Below are positions 17,821 through 26,176 of a DNA stretch of 64,000 nucleotides, one piece after another. Location of the stretch: NCBI GenBank assembly GCA_965249215.1, contig CBDFLN010000002.1, forward strand, positions 1,116,001 to 1,180,000, read 5' to 3'. Every line of letters begins with the position of its first letter. Position 1 is the first letter of the stretch. Below the pieces are notes generated by a model, which saw nothing but the letters and a program-made list of their open reading frames with translations, did not search any database and was not told the DNA's origin. This DNA is from G963667675 sp965249215. GTDB taxonomy: Bacteria; Chloroflexota; Dehalococcoidia; Lucifugimonadales; UBA3495. The position numbers and the translations under genes are program-made.

Positions 17821-18483
17821 ATGGCTGATAGCAATTTGCCCGACGATGCACCGGCTACTGGATTATTCCCCCAGTTCCCGTACCAGGTGTTCGAAATGGT
17901 GTCCGCCGAGGTTGTGGGGCTGACCGACGCCCAGTTGGACTTTGAGACGGACCGGTGGGAATGGGGCAAGTGGAGCATCCGGCGCAACCTGAGCCACGTG
18001 TCCTCGGGCGACGTGCGCTGGCTTTGGGGCCGCTGGGGCAGCCAGATTTTCCCCGACGGCCATCCGAACGCCGAAGAACTGGACAGCATAGTCAATTCGC
18101 CCCACGACCGGCGGTTGAACGAGGACCTGTACTGGGAGCCGGCAGCCATCCTGGGGAAGCTGTGGGAGGGACTGGAGCTGTGCAGGTCGGTGCTGGCCGG
18201 GGAGACTGTGGCGTCGCTGCGCACCAAGGAACTGGAGGAGGCGGCGACGAGCCTGCACGGCCGCTACCGCCATCTCTTTCCCGGCGGAGTCCGCGACCTG
18301 CCCCACGACTCGTCCCGCATCTTCATAACCCTGGAAACCACTTTCCGGCACCGCTACTTCGAGTACACGACCCACCTGTTCAACATCCAACGGCTGAAGC
18401 GGGCCCAGGGGTTGCCGGCCAAAGTAGAAATCCCCAGGCAGGGCTACTGGACCGACGAAAGCTGGGACCGCAGCGAGCCTTAG
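17821..18483 (+). CDS. DinB-like helical-bundle protein (putative)
   Basis: 220 residues. The segment WEWGKWSIRRNLSHVSSGDVRWLW resembles the DinB/YfiT-like bundle, where a W-S-I-x-x-x-x-x-H pattern places a metal-ligand His. A later HRYFEYTTHLFNIQRLK could supply further His ligands. DinB-like proteins are often thiol-dependent transferases or of unknown role. The similarity is by eye only. ATG 17821 follows AAGGGATGAAAA. It sits between the LLM genes and a dimeric-barrel gene on the same strand. Confidence 0.5.
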   Translation: MADSNLPDDAPATGLFPQFPYQVFEMVSAEVVGLTDAQLDFETDRWEWGKWSIRRNLSHVSSGDVRWLWGRWGSQIFPDGHPNAEELDSIVNSPHDRRLNEDLYWEPAAILGKLWEGLELCRSVLAGETVASLRTKELEEAATSLHGRYRHLFPGGVRDLPHDSSRIFITLETTFRHRYFEYTTHLFNIQRLKRAQGLPAKVEIPRQGYWTDESWDRSEP

Positions 18484-18494
18484 GGGCGGCGGGA

Positions 18495-18532
18495 CCCCCT
18501 CTGTATTTCCCCCTTCGTAAGAGTGAGAGCTC
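18495..18532. repeat. Direct repeat with partial hairpin, copy 1 (other copy 21664-21701)
   Basis: CCCCCTCTGTAT-TTCCCCCTTCGTAAG-GAGAGCTC is shared with 21664-21701. In the second copy CTCCCCCTTCGTAAGGGGGAG is a nearly perfect palindrome. Both copies lie upstream of a dimeric-barrel paralog (18603 and 21796), so leader and gene may have been duplicated together. Confidence 0.75.
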
Positions 18533-18602
18533 AGGTCTTGGACATTTTGGGGCCAGGGGGAGGACTCCGGGGTTAGGCATTTTCTAAGACAAAGGAGGCA
18601 TC

Positions 18603-19268
18603 ATGGAAGGACGTTATCCCAACGGGTTGCTGGTGACCAGGACCAACTGCACCGATCCTTCACAGGAGGTGGAGTTCAATCGCTGGTACAACCACAAGCA
18701 CGTGCCCGACGTCACCCGCGTCGGAGTATTTAACAACGCTATCCGTTTCGCCAACGTGGACCCCAAATCGCCCCACGGCCAGTACCTTGCGACCTACGAG
18801 ACCGACATGGAGGACGTTTCCCAAGCCAGGCCGGCCACTCGCGCTGGCCTGGACAAGCTAGGGGACAGGGGCACGCCCCTGATAGAGTCCGTCAGCACCT
18901 GCATGTTTAAACGCCTGGGAGGGCAGCACGTGGCCGCCGTCAGGCCAACCCGGGGCATGATCTTTGTGGCCACCAATTGCAAGGAAGGCTACGACGAAGG
19001 AGACTTCAACGAGTGGTACCACGACTTCCATCTGCCCGACATGCTGGACATGGGCGCTTTTCACGCCGCATACCGCTACGAGAGCCTCGACCCGGTGGCC
19101 TCCAACGGCAAGTTCCTGGCCATTTACGAGACCGACCTCACCGACCCGACCGCGGCCGTGGAGTCGATTGGCAAGGTGCTACCGGAGTTGCGCCGGCGGG
19201 ACCGTATGTTCGACGGACTGGACGTGTCGTTCTTGATCAAGGCCCGGCGTATTTTCCCGCGGGTTTAG
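18603..19268 (+). CDS. Duplicated dimeric alpha/beta-barrel domain protein
   Basis: 221 residues built from two similar halves. The first half has FNRWYNHKHVPDVTRVGVFNNA near residue 23 and the second has FNEWYHDFHLPDMLDMGAFHAA near residue 134, each followed by a GKFLAIYET-type strand. This pattern fits ferredoxin-like dimeric barrels (EthD/DUF4286-like) fused in tandem, so one chain could fold like the usual dimer. Paired His/Trp-Tyr residues in each half could form an active site. A close paralog lies at 21796-22500. ATG 18603 follows AAAGGAGGCATC, a strong ribosome-binding site. Function unknown. Confidence 0.7.
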   Translation: MEGRYPNGLLVTRTNCTDPSQEVEFNRWYNHKHVPDVTRVGVFNNAIRFANVDPKSPHGQYLATYETDMEDVSQARPATRAGLDKLGDRGTPLIESVSTCMFKRLGGQHVAAVRPTRGMIFVATNCKEGYDEGDFNEWYHDFHLPDMLDMGAFHAAYRYESLDPVASNGKFLAIYETDLTDPTAAVESIGKVLPELRRRDRMFDGLDVSFLIKARRIFPRV

Positions 19269-19327
19269 CTGGCCGATTTTCCCAAGCCTCGACAGCCTGC
19301 GTCTGATCACGAAAACCGGGAGGGAGC

Positions 19328-20203
19328 ATGGCCGATTTCAAGACCGGCTCGGTCAGGGCCAACGGTCTGGACTTTCACTTCCTGGAGATGGGGGAGGGGC
19401 CCCTGGCCCTGTGCCTGCACGGCTTCCCCGACCACGCCTATTCCTTCCGCCACCTGCTCCCCGACCTGGCCGATGCCGGCTTCCGGGCGGTTGCGCCGTT
19501 CATGCGGGGATACGCTCCCACGGAAGCTCCCAAAGACGGCTGTTACCAGTCGATACTTATCGCAAAAGACGTTGTGGGCTTAATCACCGCCCTGGGCGGC
19601 CAACGGGCCTACCTGGTGGGCAACGACTGGGGAGCCGGCGCCGTGGTCGGGGCCGCAATCTTGGAGCCGGAGAAGGTGGCCAAGATGGCCGTCATTGCCT
19701 GGGGAAGGGCCGACGAGAGCCTGTCAATGGACTATGACTACATGATGGGCAGGTGGCACGGGTATTTGTTCCAGTTGCCCATCGCCGAACGTATCGTGGC
19801 CTACAACGACTATGCTTTCGTGGAGGACTGGTGGCGGCACGCTTCGCCCGAGTGGGACATACCCCAAGAGGCCCTGGACAGCATCCGGGAGACCTTTCGC
19901 AAGCCCGGAGTGGTGGAGGCGGCCCTGGGCTACTACCGGGCCCGTCACAACCCGGCCCTTGAAGACCCGTCGCTTTTGGCGGAGCAGGCGCGTATCGACG
20001 CCGGCCCGGTAACCGTCCCCACGCTGGCGCTGCACGGCACCAGGGACCGTCCCAAGCGGCTGGACGCTTTTGAGAGCGCGGCTACTGACGGGTTCTTCAC
20101 CGGGGGCCTGGAGAAGGTGATCGTCCCCGGCGCCGGCCACTTCATGCACCAGGAAAGGCCGCAGGAAGTGAACCCCAGGATAGTGGAGTTCCTGAAAGCC
20201 TGA
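19328..20203 (+). CDS. Alpha/beta hydrolase, epoxide hydrolase/haloalkane dehalogenase-like
   Basis: 291 residues. The oxyanion motif is HGFPD (His31). The nucleophile elbow GNDWGAG places Asp100, as in epoxide hydrolases and haloalkane dehalogenases rather than Ser esterases. The late His is in GAGHFMHQERP. A cap domain lies between. The family opens epoxides or removes halide through an alkyl-enzyme ester. Together with the HAD-type gene at 8484 it suggests handling of halogenated or epoxidised substrates, which is inference. ATG 19328 follows GGGAGGGAGC. A perfect 22-bp palindrome follows the stop. Confidence 0.9.
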   Translation: MADFKTGSVRANGLDFHFLEMGEGPLALCLHGFPDHAYSFRHLLPDLADAGFRAVAPFMRGYAPTEAPKDGCYQSILIAKDVVGLITALGGQRAYLVGNDWGAGAVVGAAILEPEKVAKMAVIAWGRADESLSMDYDYMMGRWHGYLFQLPIAERIVAYNDYAFVEDWWRHASPEWDIPQEALDSIRETFRKPGVVEAALGYYRARHNPALEDPSLLAEQARIDAGPVTVPTLALHGTRDRPKRLDAFESAATDGFFTGGLEKVIVPGAGHFMHQERPQEVNPRIVEFLKA

Positions 20204-20205
20204 CG

Positions 20206-20227
20206 GGGCTGGGACCGGTCCCAGCCC
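20206..20227 (+). terminator. Palindromic hairpin after alpha/beta hydrolase gene
   Basis: GGGCTGGGACC and GGTCCCAGCCC form a perfect 11-bp inverted repeat with no intervening bases, starting three bases after the stop codon. It is followed by TTATCTC rather than a T-run, so termination efficiency is uncertain. Confidence 0.55.
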
Positions 20228-20271
20228 TTATCTCAAAAGTCCCTTCTCCCCTGGCGGGAGAAGGTTAGGAT

Positions 20272-20331
20272 GAGGGGGGATTGCATACCTGTCACCCTCA
20301 CCTCAATCCTCTCCATTCAAGGGAGAGGAGG
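20272..20331. repeat. 60-bp dispersed repeat, second copy of 4891-4950
   Basis: GAGGGGGATTGCA, then TGTCACCCTCACCTCAATCC and GGGAGAGGAGG, match 4891-4950 with few differences. It lies between convergent genes. Confidence 0.7.
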
Positions 20332-20365
20332 CCGTAGTAGGTGAATTGAGATAGTTGCTCAGCGC

Positions 20366-21364
20366 CTAGTTGGGCACCCACACGATGGTGGAGATGACGC
20401 CCAACTCACGCCGCAGCTTGCTCCAGCTATCGCCTCCGTCGTCGCTGCGGTACAGGTAGCCGTACCGGCTGCCGGCCAGGACCAGGGACGGGTCTTCGGG
20501 CTGCACCACGACGGTGTGGATGTAGGAGTTGGGATCCACGGGCAGGGGCATGTTCTCCCAGGTCTTGCCCCCGTCCTGTGACCGCACCACCGCGCCGTTG
20601 TCGCCGGTAGGTGCGCTGCCGATGCCCAGGAAGATGGTGTTAGGGTCGCCCGGCTTGATGGCTATGCCCCGCGGAAATACGCGGTCGCCCGGCCACTGAA
20701 ACTTCTCCTTGGCCCCGATGGGGTTCCAACTCGCGCCGTTATCGGTGCTGGTGAAGAGCTCGTCGTTGCCCACCGAAATCACCGTGCTGGGCGAGCCGTC
20801 CGTTACCGCTATGTCATGGGAATCCAGGTTGTTCAGGGCGCCGGAAACCTCCGTCCACGTGTCGCCGCCGTCGGTGCTGCGCCTCACTCCATCCACCTCG
20901 ATTCCCGCCCAGACGTTCTTGTGGTCGGTGGGGTCTACCGCTATTCCCGTGAATCGCGGGATGCCGACGGCGGGGCAGGAATCGGCGATCTGCATGGGGC
21001 GCTGCTCCCAGGTCTTGCCCCGGTCGGTGGAGCGATAGATGCCCGGAGTGCTGGGGGTGCCGGTCCCGGCGTACATGATATTGGGGTCAACAGGGTCGAT
21101 GGCCAGCTCCCAAATCATGCTACCGTTGAGGGAGGTGTCCAGCAGTGTCCACGAGGCTCCGCCGTCCTCGGAGCGGTGCAAGCCCTTGTCGGAGCCCACA
21201 AAAATAATCTCCGGCCGCCCCGGTTCCTGCGCCATGCTGCGGATTAGACAATCTGAATGTATTCCTTGCGTGATGGGGGTATTTCCCCAGGTCTCGCCGT
21301 CGTCTTCGCTCCTCATCACACCGTGACCGACAGTGCCAACCAAGATGGTGCGCTTTCCTGCCAT
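20366..21364 (-). CDS. Asp-box (BNR/sialidase-like) beta-propeller protein
   Basis: 332 residues with at least seven Asp-box-like repeats of the S-x-D-x-G-x-x-W type: SEDDGETW near 18, SEDGGASW, STDRGKTW, STDGGDTW, STDNGASW, SQDGGKTW and SDDGGDSW at the end. This predicts a propeller of the YCF48/exo-alpha-sialidase-like class. No signal peptide is apparent, so a cytoplasmic role is likely unless exported otherwise. No catalytic Arg triad of true sialidases can be picked out, so glycosidase activity is doubtful. ATG 21364 is preceded on its strand by AGGAGGGCGTC. Confidence 0.85.
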   Translation of the reverse strand: MAGKRTILVGTVGHGVMRSEDDGETWGNTPITQGIHSDCLIRSMAQEPGRPEIIFVGSDKGLHRSEDGGASWTLLDTSLNGSMIWELAIDPVDPNIMYAGTGTPSTPGIYRSTDRGKTWEQRPMQIADSCPAVGIPRFTGIAVDPTDHKNVWAGIEVDGVRRSTDGGDTWTEVSGALNNLDSHDIAVTDGSPSTVISVGNDELFTSTDNGASWNPIGAKEKFQWPGDRVFPRGIAIKPGDPNTIFLGIGSAPTGDNGAVVRSQDGGKTWENMPLPVDPNSYIHTVVVQPEDPSLVLAGSRYGYLYRSDDGGDSWSKLRRELGVISTIVWVPN

Positions 21365-21795
21365 GACGCCCTCCTAAGTTACGCGCTAATGACTTTCGGG
21401 GTGGGGGGACTCTATGGGCGTGATTCTATCAACCTGCCCGGGCATTGGCAACGGAGGCCAGGAGCGGGTGGGAGACCCTGGGGCTATTGCAGCGCCCTCC
21501 CACAGCGTCGACGCCGGTTGACTACACGGGCGGGCGCTCATATAGTCTGGGCCAGTGGGGATTTCCGGCTGAGAGGGTGTGCGGCTTGTTCCTCCCCTTG
21601 GGGAAGGGAGGTTAGGAGGCGTGAAGGGATCTCCTCTGAGTCTCTGGGTTGGGGGTGTACTAACCCCCTCTGTATCTCCCCCTTCGTAAGGGGGAGAGCT
21701 CCGGCGTTGGGACGCTTCGGACACTTCGCAAGGGGGAGAGGTTGAAGGGGCGAACTTGGGTATTTGGACACTTGCCATAGAGAAGGAGGCATGTC
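21365..21795. other. Intergenic region rich in G/C hairpins
   Basis: No gene is supported between the divergent propeller and dimeric-barrel genes. A CCTCCCC-TTGGGGAA-GGGAGG hairpin lies near 21592, and the 38-bp direct repeat at 21664-21701 matches 18495-18532. Further C-rich/G-rich blocks follow up to the ribosome-binding site GAAGGAGG at 21783. Confidence 0.5.
21664..21701. repeat. Direct repeat with hairpin, copy 2 (other copy 18495-18532)
   Basis: This is the better-preserved copy: CTCCCCC-TTCGTAA-GGGGGAG forms a stable stem. It precedes the second dimeric-barrel paralog, as copy 1 precedes the first. Confidence 0.75.
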
Positions 21796-22500
21796 ATGGA
21801 CGGACGTTACCCCACAGGGTTGCTGATGGCTTTCACCAGCCTGGCAGACCCTGCAAAATCGGACGAGTTCAACTACTGGTACAACCATACCCACATTCCC
21901 GACGTTACCGAGGCGGGCGTCTTCCACCATGCCGTGCGCTTCGAGAATACCAATCCCGACTCGCCGCACGGACAATTCGTAGCCATTTACGAGACGACGG
22001 AGGACGCGTCCCAAGCCATGCAGGTCCACGTGGAGGCCGAAACCAAGCTGGGGGGCAGGGAGTACCAGCAGGACCGGCGTCCGTACCAGGATGACGGGAG
22101 CACTCCCCTGACCCAGGGCATGGGGTGGGGCATATTCAAGAGGCGGGGCGGCGAGTTCGTCGCCTCTACGAAACCTGCCAGGGGCGTCCTCATCGTCTTG
22201 ACCAACTGCAAGGACGAGTCCAGGCACGAGGAGTTCAACCGGTGGTACGAAGACATCCACATACCGGACATTTTGGGCACCGGAGCCTTCCACGCCGCCT
22301 ACAGGTACGAAAGCGTGGAAGTATCAGACATAGCGGCCCAATACCTGGCCATCTACGAGACCGACAATCCCGACCCGGCCAAGGCCCAGGCGGTGATTGC
22401 CAAGCTGAGGCCCGAGTGGCAGCGCCGGGGCCGCACATTCGACGGCTCGGAGGTTGTGTCCGCGTTGAACGCCCGGCGCATCTGGCCTACGGCCTCTTGA
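21796..22500 (+). CDS. Duplicated dimeric alpha/beta-barrel domain protein, paralog
   Basis: 234 residues, similar throughout to the gene at 18603-19268: it shares the GRYP-GLL opening, FNYWYNHTHIPDVTEAGVFHHAVRF, SPHGQ-ATYET or -AIYET strands, FNRWYEDIHIPDILGTGAFHAAYRYES and the RRIWP or RRIFP C-terminus. It has about 13 extra residues between the halves. ATG 21796 follows GAAGGAGGCATGTC. The two genes and their upstream hairpins are probably a segmental duplication now separated by the hydrolase and propeller genes. Confidence 0.7.
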   Translation: MDGRYPTGLLMAFTSLADPAKSDEFNYWYNHTHIPDVTEAGVFHHAVRFENTNPDSPHGQFVAIYETTEDASQAMQVHVEAETKLGGREYQQDRRPYQDDGSTPLTQGMGWGIFKRRGGEFVASTKPARGVLIVLTNCKDESRHEEFNRWYEDIHIPDILGTGAFHAAYRYESVEVSDIAAQYLAIYETDNPDPAKAQAVIAKLRPEWQRRGRTFDGSEVVSALNARRIWPTAS

Positions 22501-22636
22501 CGCCGTAAACCGCCCAGACCCGTCGGAAAAGGTCGGCGCCGCTCGCGCGGTCGGCGCAATAGGCTGGATTTGCCCGTCTTGGGAACTGCGCTGGCCCAGG
22601 CAACGCGTCTCATATTCAGCCAACGCATACTAAATA

Positions 22637-22665
22637 TTGACAGTCGCCAGCGGCGATAGCATAAT
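22637..22665 (+). promoter_or_regulatory. Sigma-70-type promoter of the amidohydrolase gene
   Basis: TTGACA at 22637-22642 is separated by 17 bases from CATAAT at 22660-22665, a near-consensus housekeeping promoter. Transcription would start near 22672, about 40 bases before the gene. Confidence 0.7.
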
Positions 22666-22712
22666 TTGGGCCATAGCCGTGAGGCAGGTATGCCAAGAAT
22701 ATGGGGAGGTAC

Positions 22713-23885
22713 ATGATGCCAGGTTATAAGGTAATTTCCCAGGACAACCACATCATCGAGCCGGGAGACCTGTGGACCAGCAGGGCCGCCGGGTCAAAGT
22801 TCGCCGACCGCCTTCCCTACGTTAAGAGCTTACCGACCAGCGACATGTGGTACTGCGACGGCCTGAAAATCGGCGCAGCCACTTCGGGGTCGGCCAACGT
22901 GGGCAACCGGTTCGAAGAACCGGAGAAGAAGATGGCGCGCAAGATAACCATCGAGGACGCTCATCCCGGCGGTTACATTCCCGAAGAGCACGTCAAAGAC
23001 CTGGATATCGATGGACAAGACATCAGCATGGTCTATCCTTCGATCGGGTTCTTGATTTTCTGCCTCCCCGACGGCCAACTGCTGGACGAAGTCTGCAGGA
23101 TCTACAACGATTGGGTCGCCGAATTCTGCAACGCGATCCCCAAGCGGCTTAAGGGCATCGCCATGATCAACACCGACGACATCGGCGTCGGCGTGAAAGA
23201 ATTGGAACGCTGCGCAAAAATGGGCATGGTGGGGGCAATGATCGCCTCCTATCCCAATACGGAACAGCTCTACGACAGCCCGGTGTACGAACCCTTCTGG
23301 GCCGCGGCCCAAGACTTGCAAATGCCTCTCAGCCTGCATATTTCAGGCAATCGCTACAGCAGGAACGAGGAGTTTGCAGACCTCAACCACCGGTGGGACA
23401 GGCCCGCCATGATTTGCAACTACGCCTATTGGCCCCAGATGTCGCTGTCCGACATGATATTCAGCGGCGTATTCCAGCGCTATCCCAAGATCCAGGTGGG
23501 ATCGGTGGAGCACGAGCTGTCCTGGGCCCCCCACTTCCTGGACCGCATCGACTACACGTACACCGACCGGATGCCGCCTGCAATCGAGTCAATGGAAGGG
23601 ACCCGCGCGGACAACGATCGGATGGTCCGGTTCAAAGACGGGGTGCTGCCCAGTGACTATTTCCACAGCAATTGCTTCCTGGGCTTCCAGGAAGACGCCA
23701 TGGGCATCCGGGACCGGCACATCATAGGAGTAGACAACCTGCAGTGGGGAGCCGATTACCCCCACTCAGAATCGACTTTCCCCCGGAGCCTGGAGATACT
23801 GGACAACATCCTGGCGGACTGCACCGAGGAAGAAAAGGCCAAGATTGTCGGCGGCAACGCGGCCAGAGTATACCGCCTGGACTAG
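22713..23885 (+). CDS. Amidohydrolase-2 family TIM-barrel metal hydrolase/decarboxylase
   Basis: 390 residues from ATG 22713. A further in-frame ATG at 22701 overlaps GGGGAGG, which is better read as the ribosome-binding site for 22713. The opening VISQDNHIIEP carries the D-x-H metal-binding motif. SLHISGN in the middle and WGADYPHSESTFP near the end give the remaining His and Asp. Relatives include aminocarboxymuconate semialdehyde and hydroxybenzoate decarboxylases and many uncharacterised hydrolases. It has its own promoter at 22637 and a strong hairpin at 23914, so it is probably transcribed alone. Confidence 0.9.
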   Translation: MMPGYKVISQDNHIIEPGDLWTSRAAGSKFADRLPYVKSLPTSDMWYCDGLKIGAATSGSANVGNRFEEPEKKMARKITIEDAHPGGYIPEEHVKDLDIDGQDISMVYPSIGFLIFCLPDGQLLDEVCRIYNDWVAEFCNAIPKRLKGIAMINTDDIGVGVKELERCAKMGMVGAMIASYPNTEQLYDSPVYEPFWAAAQDLQMPLSLHISGNRYSRNEEFADLNHRWDRPAMICNYAYWPQMSLSDMIFSGVFQRYPKIQVGSVEHELSWAPHFLDRIDYTYTDRMPPAIESMEGTRADNDRMVRFKDGVLPSDYFHSNCFLGFQEDAMGIRDRHIIGVDNLQWGADYPHSESTFPRSLEILDNILADCTEEEKAKIVGGNAARVYRLD

Positions 23886-23913
23886 ACCCGCGCCCCCATC
23901 TTAAGCTGAATGC

Positions 23914-23941
23914 AGAAGGCGCTCCCCAGGGAGCGCCTTCT
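23914..23941 (+). terminator. Intrinsic terminator after amidohydrolase gene
   Basis: A perfect 13-bp stem (AGAAGGCGCTCCC and GGGAGCGCCTTCT) with a two-base loop, followed by GTTGTTTG. It lies 28 bases after the stop, between convergent genes, and could serve both strands. Confidence 0.8.
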
Positions 23942-24016
23942 GTTGTTTGACCGTTGGGGAGCCAGTCTCCTAAAGCAACACCGTGGCCGCTATTCTCCCC
24001 GGTCGACGAGCCGGGG

Positions 24017-25990
24017 TTAGAGGCCCACGGCCACCTTGTGGGCTTGGAAGGTCGCCATCTCGATGTCCCGCGGTTGGGCGCAGTCGCCCACTGCGTACAG
24101 GTCCTCGACCCTGCCAGTAAGCTCCCGGTGAAGTCCATCTTCGACCTGGCCTCCCGCGGATATCACCACCGTGTCCACAGAGTCTATGGTCCAGGTATTC
24201 TCCGGGCTGACCACGTGGTAGACCTCCAGGGAGTCCTCCCCTATCCGGTTAACTCCGGTCATCGGGCTCATCACCACGCCCTTGTCCACCAGGCGGCCGT
24301 AGAGGTGCTGCCACACGGCGCGAGCAATCGTAGCGCTGCCCACGTAAGGCAGCCCGGTGACGATTTCAACCTGCTTGCCCTGTTCGGACAGAAAGTCGGC
24401 CACTAAGCAGGCCGGAGGGTTCCCCTGGGTGTCGATTATGACGACCCGGTCGCCGGTCTCAGCCCCGGTGAGCACGTCGGCAACGGTCAGGACGTTCTGG
24501 CCTTCGACGCCGGGAATCTCGGTCATATAGGGAGTTGATCCCGTGGCTATTATCACCGCGTCGGGGCTTTCGGCCAGCACCGTCTCGGAGGACGCCTCCA
24601 CCCCCAGCCGCACGTCCACCCCCAGCTTGGGCAACTGCTTCTCGCCGAACAGGATTATCTCTTCGTAAGACTCCCTGTGGGGGGGCAGCATGGCCACCTT
24701 TATCTGCCCTCCCAAGCGTTCCGAACGTTCGAACAGCACTACGCTGTGTCCCCGTTCCGCGGCCACCCTGGCGGCTTCCATGCCTGCGGGCCCGCCGCCT
24801 ACGACGACCACCTTCTTCTTCACCGGCGCTGGGCCCGCGTCGGCCCATTCCTTCTCGTGCCCCGCCACCGGGTTGTAGATACAGGTGATGGGTATGCCCA
24901 GGCCCTGGCGGCCGGCGCAACTCTGGTTGCAGGCAATGCACGTGCGGATGTCGTCGGTCCGGCCTTCTTTGGCCTTGGTCGGGAAGTAGGGGTCGGCAAT
25001 GAGCTCCCTGACCATGCCCACCAGGTCCATTTTCCCGGAGGCCAGGATCGCCTCGGCGATGGCCGGCGTGTTGATGCGGCCGGCCCCCAGCACCGGCAGG
25101 CTGACCAGTTTCTTCATTTCCTCGGCGCGCCAGGCAAACTCCCCCGGCTCGGTATAGTAGGGAGGCACGTGGTAACGGTTGGACACCTCGTTCACCATGT
25201 TGCCGATCCACACGTTGAGGTAGTCCAGCAGGCCGGATGCGTCCAGCATCCGGGCAATGGACTTCCCGTCCTCGAAGTCGATGCTGTAGCTGACCAAATC
25301 GTCGTACAGGCGCACACCCAGCAGCAAGTCCGGGCCCAGGCCGTTACGCACTGCCTGCAGCACCTCCATCATGAAAGTGGCCCGCTCTTCCAGGGTATCC
25401 CCGCCGTACCTGTCAGTGCGGCGGTTGCTCTGGCCATGCAGGAACTGGGCGATGAGATTGTAGGCGCCGATTAGGATTTCCGCGCCGTCCAGCCCGCCCT
25501 TGCGGACTCGTTCCGCCGCGCCGCCGTAGGCGCCGATCAACTCCTCAATTTCGTCGCTGCTCATCTCCTTGGGCATGGCCTGTTCGTAGCCGAAACCAGG
25601 CATCGGCACCGCAGACGGCGCCAGGGCCATCAGGTCCCCATTCAACACTGTCCGCTGGGTTACGGCGGCGCGCCTGCCGTTATGGTTCATCTGGGTCAAC
25701 ACCGGCACTGGATATTCGTGCACCAGTTCGGCGATACGCTGGTACCTGGGAATAATCGCGTCGTCGATGTTAACGTGGCCTACAAACCCCGTCAGGTGCA
25801 CGTAGCAAGACCCTATCATCACCATCCCGGCGCCGCCTTTGGCCCTTTCCCGCAAATAATACCCATAGGCCTCGTTGGGCATCCGCGACTCCACCATGTT
25901 GGCCTGGTGCCCCGTCACCACGATCCTACTTTGCAGGGTGTACTTGCCTAGCTGGTAGGGAGTGAACAGTAAGGGGAACTGCTGGGTCAT
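24017..25990 (-). CDS. OYE-type NADH:flavin oxidoreductase / 2,4-dienoyl-CoA reductase-like, paralog A
   Basis: 657 residues. An FMN-binding old-yellow-enzyme barrel (about 1-340) contains HGQSNRRTDRYGG (185-197). A 4Fe-4S site follows as C-x2-C-x3-C-x11-C at Cys351, 354, 358 and 370. An FAD domain starts with VVVVGGGPAGMEAARVAAERG (GGGPAG at 398-403), and a C-terminal NAD(P) half ends the protein. The layout is that of 2,4-dienoyl-CoA reductase, trimethylamine dehydrogenase and BaiCD. It would reduce activated C=C bonds or demethylate amines using electrons passed from FAD through the cluster to FMN; substrate unknown. First of three tandem paralogs counted from the left, and probably last in their transcription order. 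Confidence 0.93.
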   Translation of the reverse strand: MTQQFPLLFTPYQLGKYTLQSRIVVTGHQANMVESRMPNEAYGYYLRERAKGGAGMVMIGSCYVHLTGFVGHVNIDDAIIPRYQRIAELVHEYPVPVLTQMNHNGRRAAVTQRTVLNGDLMALAPSAVPMPGFGYEQAMPKEMSSDEIEELIGAYGGAAERVRKGGLDGAEILIGAYNLIAQFLHGQSNRRTDRYGGDTLEERATFMMEVLQAVRNGLGPDLLLGVRLYDDLVSYSIDFEDGKSIARMLDASGLLDYLNVWIGNMVNEVSNRYHVPPYYTEPGEFAWRAEEMKKLVSLPVLGAGRINTPAIAEAILASGKMDLVGMVRELIADPYFPTKAKEGRTDDIRTCIACNQSCAGRQGLGIPITCIYNPVAGHEKEWADAGPAPVKKKVVVVGGGPAGMEAARVAAERGHSVVLFERSERLGGQIKVAMLPPHRESYEEIILFGEKQLPKLGVDVRLGVEASSETVLAESPDAVIIATGSTPYMTEIPGVEGQNVLTVADVLTGAETGDRVVIIDTQGNPPACLVADFLSEQGKQVEIVTGLPYVGSATIARAVWQHLYGRLVDKGVVMSPMTGVNRIGEDSLEVYHVVSPENTWTIDSVDTVVISAGGQVEDGLHRELTGRVEDLYAVGDCAQPRDIEMATFQAHKVAVGL

Positions 25991-26176
25991 CTTTCCACCT
26001 CGTTTTATGCCGGGACCTGCCGGCCAACTTCACAATCACACTGGAGCAACATCGGGATTATAGCACCGGGGCCGGGCCAAACCACCCAAGCCGCGCGGGG
26101 CAATCAGCCGGGGTTTCCGGCAAGGGGCTTTCGCAACGCATTCGGGGATCCACCCCGGCGGTGGGCCAGGCGGCTT

